Assembly: GCA_031772625.1 (NCBI GenBank)
Contig: CM062804.1
Span: forward strand, 271,963,174-272,027,173
Source of the DNA: Pinus tabuliformis
Lineage: Eukaryota > Streptophyta > Pinopsida > Pinales > Pinaceae
Reading direction: 5' to 3'
Length of the DNA stretch: 64,000 bases
A program made the translations under genes and the position numbers. This document shows, piece after piece, positions 32,711 to 45,840 of the stretch. How positions within the stretch are numbered: position 1 is the stretch's first letter; every line of letters starts with the position of its first letter. The notes under the pieces were generated by a model. The model worked only from the letters and a program-made list of their open reading frames with translations. It was not told where the DNA came from and did no database searches.

Positions 32711-33150
32711 TTTGTAATTTGAAAACGTTCTGTGAAAGAAAAAAAAACCCAAAATAGTTGATATATCAAGGCCAACATTCTATGGGACATACTAGTCTCG
32801 TTCCTTCTAGTTTCAAAATACATATTTTACACATATCCTTATATTTATTATTTTGCATCGAGGTTGAAGTCAGTGCTGAGGAATTCATAAGCAAAAATTC
32901 GATAATTCAAAGAATCAAATCGCATGTAAACACAGTCTTAGAGGTATTAACAAGTTACTCGCCCAAAACAAAACATCAACCAGAAACCTGTGATGCCTGG
33001 ACATGTTGACGGGGCTATGGCAACGAACCGAAGCAGAGGCCCGGTAGGCGGGAAAACTTGGTCGCTTGCAGAGGAACCATACGCGATCTGGGGTGGTCCG
33101 ATGTCTTCAATCCCACTCTCTTCTCCATCGCCCCCATTCTTTCTCAATAG
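32711..33150. other. no gene recognised
   Basis: Short open frames on both strands (32758-33009 plus, 32947-33147 minus) without domains. Confidence 0.5.
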
Positions 33151-33194
33151 CGACTACTATGGCCGCCATTGGTAACCAAATTGGCCTTTTAGAT
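33151..33194. repeat. 44-bp direct repeat around the SINE candidate
   Basis: Identical over 44 bases to 33525-33568 (cgactactatggccgccatt and following). The preceding 'ttctttct(c/t)aatag' is also shared, so the duplicated unit is somewhat larger and brackets the SINE-like insertion. Confidence 0.9.
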
Positions 33195-33204
33195 TGGTCT
33201 ATAT

Positions 33205-33488
33205 ATATATATTTTTTAATCACATGATGAATCGGTAACTGCCAGGCTTAATCTATGGGAGACCAAGGATCAAACCTCATAGCTGCCACTATAACACTAA
33301 GAGCATAACCAATCACCTGCAAGTCGGGTATACTAAGTTCCTATGATTTTAGCAAGAGCAGACTCACGGGAAAGAGGAATCCGCCCCTCTAGCTGCCACC
33401 ACAGCAAGTCATTGTACTCAATGAGATTTGAACTTCGGTCTGCCAGGGCTTCGCCCATGTGACTTACCGTCAAACCACACATCACTGT
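33205..33488 (-). mobile_element. tRNA-derived SINE candidate
   Basis: About 284 bp flanked by a 12-base duplication with one mismatch (attggtctatat at 33193 and attggtccatat at 33489). On the minus strand it begins with box-A-like 'gtggtttgacggtaagtcac', then 'ccgaagttcaaatctc', which fits a Pol III box B (33424-33438). It ends in an A/T-rich tail (aaaaaatatatat). Short length, internal promoter-like boxes and tail fit a plant SINE. No coding capacity. Confidence 0.65.
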
Positions 33489-33689
33489 ATTGGTCCATAT
33501 TCTTTCTTAATAGCTATGCCACGACGACTACTATGGCCGCCATTGGTAACCAAATTGGCCTTTTAGATGGGTCCATATGATACCGCGTGAGTAGGTTTAA
33601 TGATACCTTTTGAGTAGGCTTAATCTTTGAAAATAGGTTTATATGATACAGCGTGAGTAGGTTGAGTGAGCTTAATGATATGGTTTGAG

Positions 33690-34275
33690 TGTGCTTAATG
33701 GTTTAATAGCTGGAAGTTAACGTTTCTTTTTGCATTTAATAATTAACTAGTTAAATTGAATCACATAATGCAAATCTCATAATCTAACATAACCATCCAA
33801 CACACACATTGCCACAAACACAAGCTTTAAAAAAATGCTTGAGTGGGCCTAATGGTAGAATAGCTGGAGCTTAAAAGTTGCCTTTTGCATTTAACAACCA
33901 ACTAGTTAAATGGAATCACATAATGCAAATCTCATAATCTGCATAAGCTTTAAAAAAAGATGCTTGAATGAGTTTAATGGTAGAATAGCTGGAGCTTAAA
34001 AGTTGCCTTTTGCATTTAACAACCAACTAGTTAAATGGAATCACATAATGCAAATCTCATAATCTGCATAACCATCCAACGCACTACATTGCCAGGAACA
34101 CAAACTTTAAGAAAAGATGCTTGAGTGGGCCTAATGGTCGAAGGAATAGGTGGAGCTTAAACATTGCCTTTTGCATTTAACAACCAACTAGTTAAATGGA
34201 ATCACATAATGCAAATCTCATAATCTACATAACCATCCAGCACACGACATTGCCACAAACACAAGCGTTAAGAAA
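33690..34275. repeat. tandem array of about 155-bp units, four copies
   Basis: The anchor tgcatttaa is at 33731, 33886, 34011 and 34172. Each unit contains 'aactagttaaatggaatcac' and 'ataatgcaaatctcataatc'. The third step is short because about 35 bases (accatccaac...) are missing. Confidence 0.9.
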
Positions 34276-34660
34276 ATATGCACAGAGGATGTTGTGTTGA
34301 GTGGTTGTGTGGAGAAAGGGTGTGGGGAGAAAGCATTTGCAAAGATGAAAATGCGAGATTAATTAATTGGTGTAGAGGAAGAGACTATGTTGCATCACAA
34401 CTATTAATCGTGTTCTTTTATCACTTTTTATTTTAGTAATTCTATAAATTAATTATTTATATAGAAAATATGTGCGGAGGATGCTGTGTTGAGTGGTTGT
34501 GTGGGAAAAGGGTGTGGGGAGAAAGCATTTATAGAGACGAAAATGCGAGAATTAATTAATTAGTGTAGAGGAAGGGACTATGCTGCATCACAACTATTAA
34601 TCTTGTTCTTTTATCATTTTTTATTTTAGTGATTCTATCAATTAATAATTTATATCCTTT
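34275..34660. repeat. 192-bp tandem duplication
   Basis: Two copies beginning 'gaggatg(t/c)tgtgttgagtgg' at 34285 and 34477, about 93% alike, immediately after the previous array. Confidence 0.9.
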
Positions 34661-34943
34661 TGCTTGTAAGATCAATAACCCAATCATACAAAACTGCTAT
34701 TTATTCTTTTAAGTTATTTCTACACAATATGCCCAACACTTTGAGATTTTGATAGGACATCTCTTTGATTTTTTTGATGTGACATCAATAATTATTCTTT
34801 TTCACTCAATTTTTGTTTGAGTGAACCTATCAATTGATTCTTTATATTATTTTGTTTGTGAAAATCAACCACCCAATCTTTTGAAGATATTAGTTGTGTT
34901 TTTAATTCATTTTTACATCATATGGTTGAAATTTCAAAATGTT

Positions 34944-36650
34944 TTTTTTTTGTCTGTCAAAATATTTCTATTAATTCAACCAAAGGTTACAACATGTCTG
35001 CCCAATATACACTGATCTTCCGACCTCACTCCTACCAAATTCGTTGATAAGAAGGGAAACACAAAAGCTAATTACAAAGTGCCAAAATTTGTCGAGAATC
35101 CAAAAATAAAATAACCAAAATGACCAAAAGACCTCTAAGATAAAGAGACAACCCACTAACATAAGGGAAAAAGAGGATTTGTTAGTGTTGGAATACCCGG
35201 TTCTTGCCCAGAGGATTTGGAGACTTGTCATCACCCTGAACATGAAATTCTAAGTGTGCCAACCCTCCCTCCATGCGTTGCATACACTTTGCCAACCTTC
35301 ATTGACCCCATTGAAGTGACGCCAAACAATCGAACACATTTTACCGTTTTTCTACATATCATTCATGAAGCTTATGGCTTTGTTTTGGCCATCGTGGCGG
35401 TTATGTTCCAACTGTTTGAGAAGAAGGATGACGCACCGCAATTGGGAGTCAAATGTGTTGAAAGGGGGGGCGAGGGGGGGTGGATCAACATGACTAGCAG
35501 AAGCGACATGGTTAAATGCCACTTCCTCGTCTATCTCCACTTCCATTTTGCCTTCTCCCCCTCCCTCCACGACTGGCCCTCTATGCTCAACTTGTTTCCC
35601 TCTCAGTCCTCACCCCCTCCGCGCTCTCCCACATTGTCTATACATTGTCAACTTAACTCCAACACTTTGAAAATCACACCTTGCCTTAGACTCTACACAG
35701 AAGTTTGGAAGTACCTCAAAATCCTTGTATCCAGCCGTGAAGTTCCCCTAATACCAAGAACATGCCCCTCTCTTGAGAGGAAACACTTGGCCAAGGCGAC
35801 CCCTTCGCTGTTCTAGAATTCCATTGCATGTTGCAAATGCCTCCCCTCAATAATTGCTGTTCCAACCAGGTTAACAACGTGACCCTTAGGGCTGAAGAGG
35901 AGCACACAAAGCTCTATGAGAAGACTCAAAGTCGCAAAACTCCTAAGCCATAAAGAGAGATTACAACCATTGACAATTGAATTACCACCTGCGGCTGAAT
36001 CACATAAACATAAAAATCCCTAAAGTTGTATACAAAGTACACTGTGCCTGGAACCCTCCTAGCCACTAACTCTAACTTCTAGTTGAGGGCTTGTAAATTT
36101 CAGAATAGACTTCCATAAACCCAAGAAATAGATCTTACAAGATAATTCCTCCCCCCCCCAAAAAAAAAAAACTAAGTAGAAAGATTGCCCTAAGAAGGTC
36201 ACATGGACAATTAAGCATGCTTACTATATTACCAAAAGCAAAAATCCAGTGCTGAAATGCTCCTTCAGTTGTTGAATCCCACGTGCTTCTTACCTTTACT
36301 CAATTCTTCCAGCGACACAAAAAATGCCAACTCTTTGCCTCCTTAGGATCCCAAACCTAACTCAACTTCCCCCCTACAACACCACTCGTAATTCTCTACG
36401 TGCCCTTAGGAATTAGAAATGTAGAGAACCAAAGCCTCAACCCTCCCAACCATCCATATCCAAGCTTGCACTCATCCAGAATAAACTCGTCAACTCACTA
36501 ATAAACCTTTCGTTTGACATCTCGAAGGTTCCATACATTATGAAGTGCATGCTGCCAACTCGCTGCTTGTAACTCGAATCAATTTGTGTGAGGGAATAAT
36601 TCCCCTTCCCCATCCTCCTTGTGCTTGCATTCTTCCACCCCCACGGAGGG
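34944..36650 (-). mobile_element. minus-strand retroposed element with 16-bp target duplication
   Basis: A 1707-bp segment flanked by gaaatttcaaaatgtt (34928-34943 and 36651-36666). On the minus strand it ends 'ttgtaacctttggttgaatt' and an A run (plus-strand T run at about 34942-34951), a LINE-like 3' end. Inside I find no RT, endonuclease or gag motif, only short frames (for example 199 codons plus at 35217-35816) without domains. It is either a heavily 5'-truncated LINE 3' region or a non-autonomous relative. Confidence 0.75.
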
Positions 36651-36666
36651 GAAATTTCAAAATGTT

Positions 36667-39600
36667 AATATATTATTTTTTCTTGTATTTATTATCCCTA
36701 ATTAACAATTTTTGTCCATAATAGTTCAATATCATGTAGAGAATTATGTAAATGTTTTGAATATTTGGCTTATTTTGATTGACATTGTTGTAGTTGTTTT
36801 CTTTATTTGCATGTAATTGATAAAGTCATTGTCTCATGCTTCCTTGTAAATGCTTCCTTTATCACAATCAATATAGGTTGTTCACTATGATTAATCATGC
36901 ACCTTAAAAAATTTTCCACTTGTATGTGATTACAATGGTTTAATCCTTTTAGAATTGTAAAAAAAACTTTGTATAATTCCATCCTTTTATTTTAAAATCA
37001 ACTTTATCAATTTCATATTAAACATTGCCGTATGATCTGAACTTTATAAAAAAATTTGGGATTAAAACTTTGTTTGATGGGAAGATTTTCAAACCAATTT
37101 TTAAGTTATGTAAACTTAGTCAAGACTACCATCATCATTGTTACACATATGTACATCATCATCATTTTTATTTTGTGTGTATTTTGTTTACAAATGTGAA
37201 GATTAGTATAAAAAACTAGACACAAAATAAAACATCAGAATTATTAAATCAACCATCGTTACAATTAAACACTCAAAACTTGACCTCCTTATTATTGAAT
37301 TTTGGGATAGAATGAGAACACAAGCAACAATTTTATTTTATTTATCTACTCTAAAACTAGGTCCTTTTATTTCATAATATTCACAAAAATGTACAAAAAT
37401 GGTACAAAGTTTTAGAGGAGGCTTACCACATGGGAAACTAGGATCTCCTTTGTCCGTAAAGTCCAAAGCCTAGCTATCACTAAGGCATTGTTGTTCGTAA
37501 TAATCATACTAAAAATAAAAAGTATAGGACCATGCCAACAATAAACTACATAGTAACATAACTAAATACTAGAGGATGGAGGAATTTCTTCCAAAGCTAT
37601 TTTAAGTGTTACCTCCTCTCAATTGTGTCCCTCAGACTATTATGTAGATTGGTGTATTGGTTGAGGTGCCACTGGACAAAGATATTCGAAAATAATAATG
37701 GGGTTGTGACGGGTTAACCCTAGGCATGTATGAACCATTAAATTTCTCTACTTTTCCATCAACTTTTTTGATTAATATTCCAATTTTGAAAAATCCATTT
37801 AATTTGAATTTGCCTAAAGATTCAAGTTCACAATTTCCTAGTGCTTTTGAGAAATTTCTTGAGCCACCATTGCCTTCAGAATATTTGGTTCTTGAATTCC
37901 CGAGGTCACACATCTATCCCTTCACCTAGAATATCACCTCCTTAGCTATTACTCCCATGTGTTAGTCATATGATTTCCTCATCTATATCCTCTATGGCCA
38001 CTTTTCTTGTTGTAGGGTAATGAGTAAGGTATAGGAAGCATATCATGCTTGATCCTAGTGATTTTGCACGAGCTAGAAGCCTCTTGTTTCACTTGCCTTC
38101 TCAGTGGGATAAATTTCCTCTTCTTCTCGATTCTTCTACTTTGGAGGAACCATTAGCCAACAAGCACAAACCATTGTCACCACACTTTCTAACAAATGTC
38201 ACTTGCCCCTCTCCCCTTTGTTTCATCTTGATGTGGGAAAATTCAACTTTCCCGCAAATTCAATTACCTTCCACACATCTTAGCTCTCCATGGGTGATTT
38301 CTTTTCAGCTTTCAAACAATGCCTCACCATGATTCTCTCTATCTGAATGGAATATCATCAATGCCAAAGAGCATAGGCGATTTTCTATGGTTTTGGTTAT
38401 CAAGAATTTGACTACGCAAACACAGAACTGGTAATTTAACTCCCAAACTTTTGAATATATTCCCTGGGGCATTTTATTCCAAAAAATTTGACTCAAACCT
38501 TTCAAGATCTAATTGCTTCATTCTCTATTTCTCACGCTCCTCAATCAACTGATTCACAAACTGCATGCATTAATAATTTATGGTCTGTGCGAATTTATTT
38601 CACTTGTCCCAATCATTGCTTCCCACATTTTAACTGTTAGTTTGGCTTGGCCTTCGACTCCATGCAATCTGTTATCAAATATGGATGACATGAATACCCA
38701 TTTCCCTCAACATCAAGGCAATTTACTCTCAGCAAGTGTTGCATGCATTAGAATCCTTCCACCAACTCAGCTACTAGAAAATCAAACTAGTAGTTATCGG
38801 AACTGAGAACTTTTGTAGCAAATAGTCAGAATTTTAACATAGGCGAACTACCAGAACAAAGAATTCCTATAGTTGCTTTCCAGAATTTCCTGTAGGTGAT
38901 CAAAGCACCAGATTTGGTAGTGACTTGAAATGGGTTTCTTCCCCCCAAAGGTTTATTACTCTAAATCACCCATGATTCACCCTTTTTTAACCACCACCAA
39001 ATGCCCTTAATCAAATCTGGGTGATTCCTTCTACACCACAATTTGTTCCACAATGTTGTTTTCCAACAATTACTTGACTTACTCGTTATTATCCAGTTCC
39101 TATCAATAGAGAACGATTTAATTCTCTCCTCAAACATGGAGCAATTCTACTTTCACAAAGAACACTTTTCTTCGTTTCCAAACTTTGTTTTTTTCAGAGA
39201 GAAAATCAACATGTGTATTATAATGAGCTGTAACATGAAAGGCCATATATCAGCCGACTGTTCCTGATGACAATAGAGTGGCTACTCTCAGCCGATAATA
39301 AGATTGAGCTGTAAAAACTATTCCAAACTTGGTTTCTCATACAATATCTTCACAATAAAGCCCAAAAATCAGATTCTATTACTCTTCATGCAGAGTTTCG
39401 AGATCTGAACACATTAAATTCAAGTTCAATAAACCTTCATTCGATCAACACAACGTTTCATTTCGTGGAAACAATTTCTCTCTTTCTTTCATGCATAGAT
39501 TTCAACGCATTGCTCCTTGAATATTTTCCGTCTCGTTTTGACTCTTTAGTCAATAAATCAACACATAAAATCCGGCAGAGTTCTTTTCTCAAAATGGCCT

Positions 39601-41187
39601 CTGATCCTAGCACGTGATCTGCATGATAGATTTAAAAAACTCAAATTATTCATTTAGTTTCAAACTCATATACGAGATCTGAAACTCCATTAATTCCAGA
39701 AGATACACACTAGAATTAAATCATATGATTAATAATTTATTCTTTCAATTCTGCATACATGATTTTACTTAGAGTCTCATTTCTTTTTTTTTTTTTTTGT
39801 CAAATTTACATTCATTTGGTCATTAGTTTTCTCCTTAGGCTTACAATGATTAAATATAACGTTTAGAAACAAAGTAGATTTTTCTGGATCCATACATCAC
39901 TTCATGATTTATTCAATAAATATCTCATGCTTTTCAAGATACATTTGCTTTTTTCTTATCCACAAAATCTTACCTATCCATATCTTTTCTACAACTATGA
40001 CTCATACTTTCTATAATAATGAAAGAAACTAATATTATTTACAAATAAGGAATTATAATTCCTTTTCAATGTTGAAGCCCCCTTTTAGAGATTTTTCTTC
40101 AAAAATATGGATGGATTTGGGAAGCTTGGCATTAGAACCTCAAAGATTTTATTTATTTATTTTTTTTTTTTTTTCTGACCTCTTGGTCATAATCCTTTGA
40201 TGCGATAGTCCCCCCTAGATCCCAAAATTTGTGTTGTAGTTGTCTATTCTTCTATGCATGCGTCCATTGAATTGTTGTTGTTTCCTTTAATTCCCCGGGC
40301 TTCCAAATGCTATGCTACTCTCATCCACTTGCCTTGCTGATGCAACATTTATCAGTTAGCTGTACTTTTCTATTGGATGTCCTTTTCCTCTTACTCTTTT
40401 TCGTGATCATCCTCTTCATCAACATCCACAATATGTCAATTTTCTCATCCAAATTTATCCTTGACTACTGAAACTTACTTTCATCTCTTACTTTCTGATG
40501 CATATCTAGATTGTGCATAAGAGTTTCAAGACTCTTACCAAATTCTAGTTTATACACTTGCTTCACTATATGTGGCTTATGCCTTGTAACTTCCTCCTCA
40601 TCGTTATCTTCCAAGATCATTATATCTTCTTCTAGCTTCAACTTTACAAGTTGAATATGTACTTTCTGATTTACTAATCTCTTCTCAAGAAGTTACAACT
40701 CTTCAAACAAATCAATAAAATTAACTGAATTTGTAGCCTTAATTTCATAATAAACATTTGTATCCTCTACCAACCATTTCTCTAAGATATTTTCTTCTTC
40801 CTTGAAGCCTACATATCTTTCTTATGGCATAAGACCTTAACCATCCCTTATGAGCATTGCATTCCTATGATGTTCTTCATCATTGTCCTCCTTTTGGCTA
40901 TCTTCCTAAGCCAACTATATCCTGTCTGATGTAGTAGTAGATTTCTACAAATGTCCTTTAGTAATTTTACTACAAAAAATTGTATAAATTTCAGTTAATA
41001 CCTTTATGAGACTGTGCTGCCTCATCTTCCTTCATCACAAGTCTTTAGTAACGCCTTTCTTCCATGATTTGTAAGGACACTCCTTCTTCTTCACTTGGAA
41101 TAGAATTTAGATTTTGTTTTTCCTCTATCTCTTTGACAACTGTAAATGGTTGTCCATTTTCATCAAAACCTACTGATGAGATATGGT
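36667..41187. other. unannotated AT-rich region
   Basis: About 4.5 kb without a supported gene. T runs at about 39784-39799 and 40159-40174 may be old retroposon tails, but no target duplications were found. On the minus strand, about 41050-40400 reads as an acidic, Glu/Asp-rich coding-like stretch with stops (for example 'EDNDEEEV-RHKPH'). It resembles in style the acidic frame at 56167-56385 and may be decayed retroelement sequence. Confidence 0.45.
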
Positions 41188-42849
41188 ATTACAACAAGAA
41201 TGTTGCAACTTCTAGGGCTACCAACTTTAATTTATCAATCTAAGATTCACACAAACTTAAGAGGTGATAGTGCTATATGCAAAGTAAATAAGGTTCTACC
41301 TAAGATGCTCTTAGGAAATGAATCAAACGAAGGTGTACATAGGCCATTTTATAAGCTCAAAATAAGGTATTTTATCGAATCTAAATTTGCAAGAAAGGAA
41401 AATATTACTTGTCCTATTACATAAGAGAAAATTATGATCTAATGCAAGGAAAGAAATACTTGGAAATAAACCCTAATCTGCTGCAAAAAATAAATTTAAG
41501 GAAAATAAACCCAGTCTACACGCATGAAGTAAATACCATGAAATCAACCCTAAACTATTGCATTCAAAGTAAATCCTATTCTCATTACAAACTCCTACAA
41601 ATATTTCAAGGAATGTCAATGTAAAGAACTTATGTGCTATTGAATTCATGATCATAACAACTAACCCTACTTGTAGAAATAAAATAATAGTGATGAAAAT
41701 AAGAGTTCTAAGAGGTCTCTAATGTTCCTCAAGCTTGTTCCCGAGGTCTAAAATACGTTGTGGAGGGTTAACAAGCAAAAATTAGGCTTAAGGAGAAATT
41801 ATGGTCAAGCTCTGGTGGATTCTGTGAGGTGCTATGGGATGCTACAAGATGCCTTGTATTACTACAAGATTTCATCTGAAAGTATTCCAAGGGTTCTAAA
41901 GAGGATTTGAAGGTGGCGAAATATGGTAGAAGGTTGGAGAAGAGTATGTTAGACCTTTCCAAGCTTAGTTTTCCTTAAGAGACCATCTTGCACAAGGGAG
42001 AAATGAAAACTGACAACCTCTAATAAATCTGTAATGTAATCTCTACATCCAAACCATTTAGAGGAATGGAGGAGAATGGGAGGAGGGTGCTAAGGAAGAT
42101 GGTGGGTATGAAAATGGAAATGATTTTGCTTTCCCTTGCAAGCTAGTAGGTATCACATACACACAAGGAGGCTATTCAACTAGCAAAACATCAAGATCTA
42201 AAGGATGCCAAAAATACTAATTGCAGAAAATTAAATTGTAAAGGAAAGGATGAGTTGAATTTAAACCAAGATCTAATTATTGCATCAAGAGAAAAACTAT
42301 ATTTTTGTGCTTTCCATTACAAATTTGACAACCACACTTTTTAAGAGAAATGACTACTAAATCTACAGAAGAAAGACTTTTTCATATAAATAGATCTTGC
42401 AAAAAGAGACACAACCAAACTAAGTGTAGAGAAAAAAATGCATAACAAAAATGTACAAGAGAGAGAGACTTGAGTGCTTGGGTTGGGCCCTAACCCAAGG
42501 GAACTCAACCCTCTTAAAAAAACTCAGACTAAAGGAAACAAAATTATTTTCATTTATATCAGAAAGTGTTCAAATACATGACATGGAAATGGAAATGACA
42601 AGTAACAAGCTCTAGCTCTAGCAGTCACTATTTTCCTCCAAAAATTCGAATTCTACTGAGATATTGGGCTCCTTTATTTATACAAAAATGAGTGAGGGGG
42701 AAACCTCCTTGGAAGGAGGGTTGCTTCCCTCCAAAATTCCTATAAAAGTGGATCTAGTCTCTTGAGATCCTCACAACCACTAAGTGTAGTAACTGCCCAA
42801 TAGCCAACCAAGTTTTTGGTCTGTTAATGCAGGTAACATGCCTCCTACA
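41188..42849 (-). repeat. gypsy 3' LTR
   Basis: Homologous over its whole length to 54008-55781, about 85% by eye. Right edge ...cctcctaca, i.e. TGTAGG at the LTR start on the minus strand. Left edge is approximate. Confidence 0.88.
42675..42682 (-). promoter_or_regulatory. TATA-like box in the gypsy LTR
   Basis: The minus strand reads TATAAATA, conserved at 55467-55474 in the other LTR. Confidence 0.55.
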
Positions 42850-42865
42850 TTTCCCCCAGCTGGTC
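42850..42865 (-). promoter_or_regulatory. gypsy polypurine tract
   Basis: The plus strand tttcccccagctgg directly inside the left LTR is a purine-rich tract (ctgggggaaa) on the minus strand, next to the LTR start TGTAGG. Confidence 0.75.
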
Positions 42866-43079
42866 TCTAACGTACTTCTTCACAATAAATTCTCCTTGTA
42901 CTACACATTCAACATGTTAGGCTACAAGATATAACAAATATTCCGTAACCTCCCTAATGCACACATTATAGTCTAAAATGATGTCATAAAATGCAAAGAG
43001 AGTGGTAAAAGTAAGCTGAAGGATGGCCAGATGGGCCTTGATTTGTACTTATTTAGGAGGCTCATCATTACCCCCTACT

Positions 43080-45840
43080 GAAAAAGTTGCTCACCCTCTG
43101 AGTAACTTAGTCACTTAATTGCATCTCATTTATGGCCTTGGTGGCCTCCCTGACATCCCAAGGTACCTCAGATGGAATGCCCTCTTCAGGGAGGAAACCT
43201 ACATTCTTTTCTATTTTTTCCCAATCTCGTTGCTATATTACCTGCTCTCATATCTCTCGTAGTCCCAATAGAAAATGAGGGTTGAATTTAAGCCCAATCC
43301 AATTGATTTTCATCCTTTGAACCATTCTCTTGTACAAGGGTGTCCTTTCCAAGGAATTTATTAGTCTTTCTGGAGAGTGGTACTCTTTGATTCTTAGGCT
43401 ATGTGGTAAAGAGTGCCACCTCCTCTGACAAGCTTGTAAACTTTCAGCTCCTAATAACTTGAAAATATATTTAAAGTGTAGGACGAATTGTTATTGTTTC
43501 TCTATGTAGGATGGTGCCAGTCTAGGGTATTTAATAATGAGCCTATGATTGCTGGTGACAAGATGAGGTCCTCTCAATTCTGCTATAATCCATAAAGGTT
43601 CATTTTCCTCCCTAGTCATGACCCTTTTGATCTCCTTAGCCCTTGCTTCTTCATGAGTAAGCCAAGAGGCCAATGCTATTAACTATACATCCCCCATTCT
43701 TGAGTTGGGATCCCAAAGGTTCATATCAGTTAATATTAGATTATGCATATAGAATTCAACCATTTTAACTCTATCCTCAACATTGGCTTTTTGACAAAAC
43801 TCAATGAACTCTCGGTAATCTTGAAAAGGAAGAGATCCATGTTGGGATAAAGTTTTGATCTGGAATTGGGACCATTGTTCCTTTAGAAACAACGAATAAG
43901 TCTTTGATGGATGCCTACACTGAATGGCATCCATGGCCAAGCTTGCCATGGTGGCAAGATGCTCATCCTTCTCCTGCATCTTGTCTCTTAGTATTTTGTT
44001 GCAACTGCTTCCTCATATTAGAATATTTGAATCTCAAATCAACCATATCCTCTCCCATTTTCTTCATTTTCTCCTCCATTATCCCTACATCTTCAACTCC
44101 TTTGGATCTTGCAAGATGCATCCACCTATGGGTTCTAGCCCTTTCTTTCTCTAGCTCAAATAGGAATGGAACTACAAATTTGGAAGAAATTGTTTTCCCT
44201 GCCTCAAAAAAATTGTAGTTGGACCTAAGGCTAGGTTGAGGTTCTGGCTCTTGTGGGGTTGAATCTTGCTCTTGTAACCCTTCAACTCCTTCTCTTTATT
44301 GCGCAACACCTTATTGAAACACTGCTTTGCTTTCCTGTAGCACCGTTCTACCTTCATGTAGCATGGAAGATTCCTCTTGCAACTTAATGGTCTATTCAGT
44401 CTTGGTTCCCATAGTGTTTGGTTTCTTCTGTGAGGTCTAGGGTTGTTTTCCTTTAGATCTCTTCAGATTATTTCTTATTTTTATCCAATTCTCCCTCCTA
44501 GTGGCTAGTTGACCCCTCAATGGTGATGGGGGTTGTTGAGGATGGTTGAGGCTTTCCTTGCTTAATTCTAGTGCTTCTCATCCTCTTGAAATACAAAGGG
44601 CCTTGCCTTGGCCTCCTCCCCTTAGGCTTGACTGGTGTACTTAAGTCTGCCAGGGTGGAAACCACTTCTTCCTTAGTATTCCCTTTTGAAACACTTACCT
44701 GCTACTTTTTTCTTCTCCTCTTATGAGGTCTCCAAGATGCCTGAATGATATTTGGGGTTCCTTGTTCTCCTGCTTATGTCACAGTAGAATTAGCTGAGTC
44801 TTTCTTGGGTATTGTTGTTTCAGTAGGTGCCTCTGTTTCTTCTTCTTCTTCCTTTACCTTCTTTTCTATTTTTTCTTCTAGCACATCTTCTCCTGCACCA
44901 ACCTCTTCCTCTTCTTCACCAACCTATTCTTGTTCTTATTCAATCTCTTCTTCTGCAGAACCATTCTTTGTTGTTTATCGAAGTTCTAATAGAGATTAAT
45001 CTTGTGTTTCAAGGAAAGCCTCCATGTCCATATCCAAAAAGTCTATCCATGACATAGGGTTTTGAATATGCTCTAGAGCATCTATGAAAATTAGCCTTAT
45101 GAGCCCATGGTGAGATATATATTGATGTTTTCCTCCTCTTACTCTTTGGATCATCTTTGTGATGGATTGGAAAAGAAAATGGAGAATGTTCAATCTATTT
45201 TGGATAGGTAAATCCATCTAGAACCTTAGCTGATAGAGTAACCTAAATTGATAGGCATAGACAACACTGAGTCTCCCCTAACAGGATATATATTTCAAGA
45301 TATGGTATGCTACCTCATCCCATGGATAGGGTAGACTCTCTCTCTTGACTCAATTTTTGTCTTCTATTCGCTGCTCCTCAGGGAGGAAAAAGTTATTATT
45401 GGCTATGATAGCCTCTGTTCTCTCTTCCTTGCTCCATCTTACTCCTAGGAGAAATGTGGTCACTAGGTTGATAACTTTTTCATTTAGATGGATGATGTGT
45501 ACCCATACAATGGTAGTAGCACTATCTTCTCCTTAAGGCTGGAGGCCTACAACAAACTCCTGAGTATTCTCATCATCAAACCCCTTGAAATTCTCAAAGA
45601 ATCCCAACCATTAGTGATTGGCTAAGATATCTTTGATAGGAGGGTGTCGGTGAATCCTTGATGAGTCCATTGGATCTCTTTTATTGAAACCGCTCTCCAT
45701 GATTTTCACTGCAATTTTCCAAGATTTGGCAAGGTAATTCTCCTATCCGCTACCACTTTTAAAGATTGTCTAAGTAATTAGGGTTTTTAGGATAGGAGTA
45801 AAAAGAGAATTTTACTGGTTAGAGGAGGGAAAAATTCATG
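43080..45840 (-). pseudogene. large extra ORF between integrase and 3' LTR, product unknown
   Basis: On the minus strand a coding frame can be followed for about 2.7 kb (roughly 900 codons), interrupted by single stops (mostly TAA/TAG for Gln) and a few shifts. Parts in order: 'SWKIAVKIMESGFNKRD', 'WLGFFENFKGFDDENTQEFV', 'VWVHIIHLNEKVINL', 'YPWDEVAYHILKYI' (45740-45300); 'GLIRLIFIDALEHI' (near 45090); an acidic block 'EEEEEVGAGEDVLEEKIEKK' (near 44900); a basic 'RPHKRRRKK' (near 44725); a predicted coil near 44060; and 'WLTHEEARAKEIKRVMTREE' (near 43640). Sense orientation and position recall the extra ORF (env-like or 'plant transposon protein') of Athila-type elements. I see no convincing signal peptide or membrane helix. 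Function unknown. Confidence 0.6.

Noticed and set aside
35217..35816. 199-codon plus-strand frame
   Set aside because: Antisense to a minus-oriented retroposed element; composition irregular and no recognised motif.
39784..40174. Element bounded by two T runs
   Set aside because: Looked for direct repeats on both sides and found none convincing.
44745..45057. Ser/Leu-rich plus-strand frames
   Set aside because: Shadow of the acidic Glu-rich block of the gypsy extra ORF on the minus strand.
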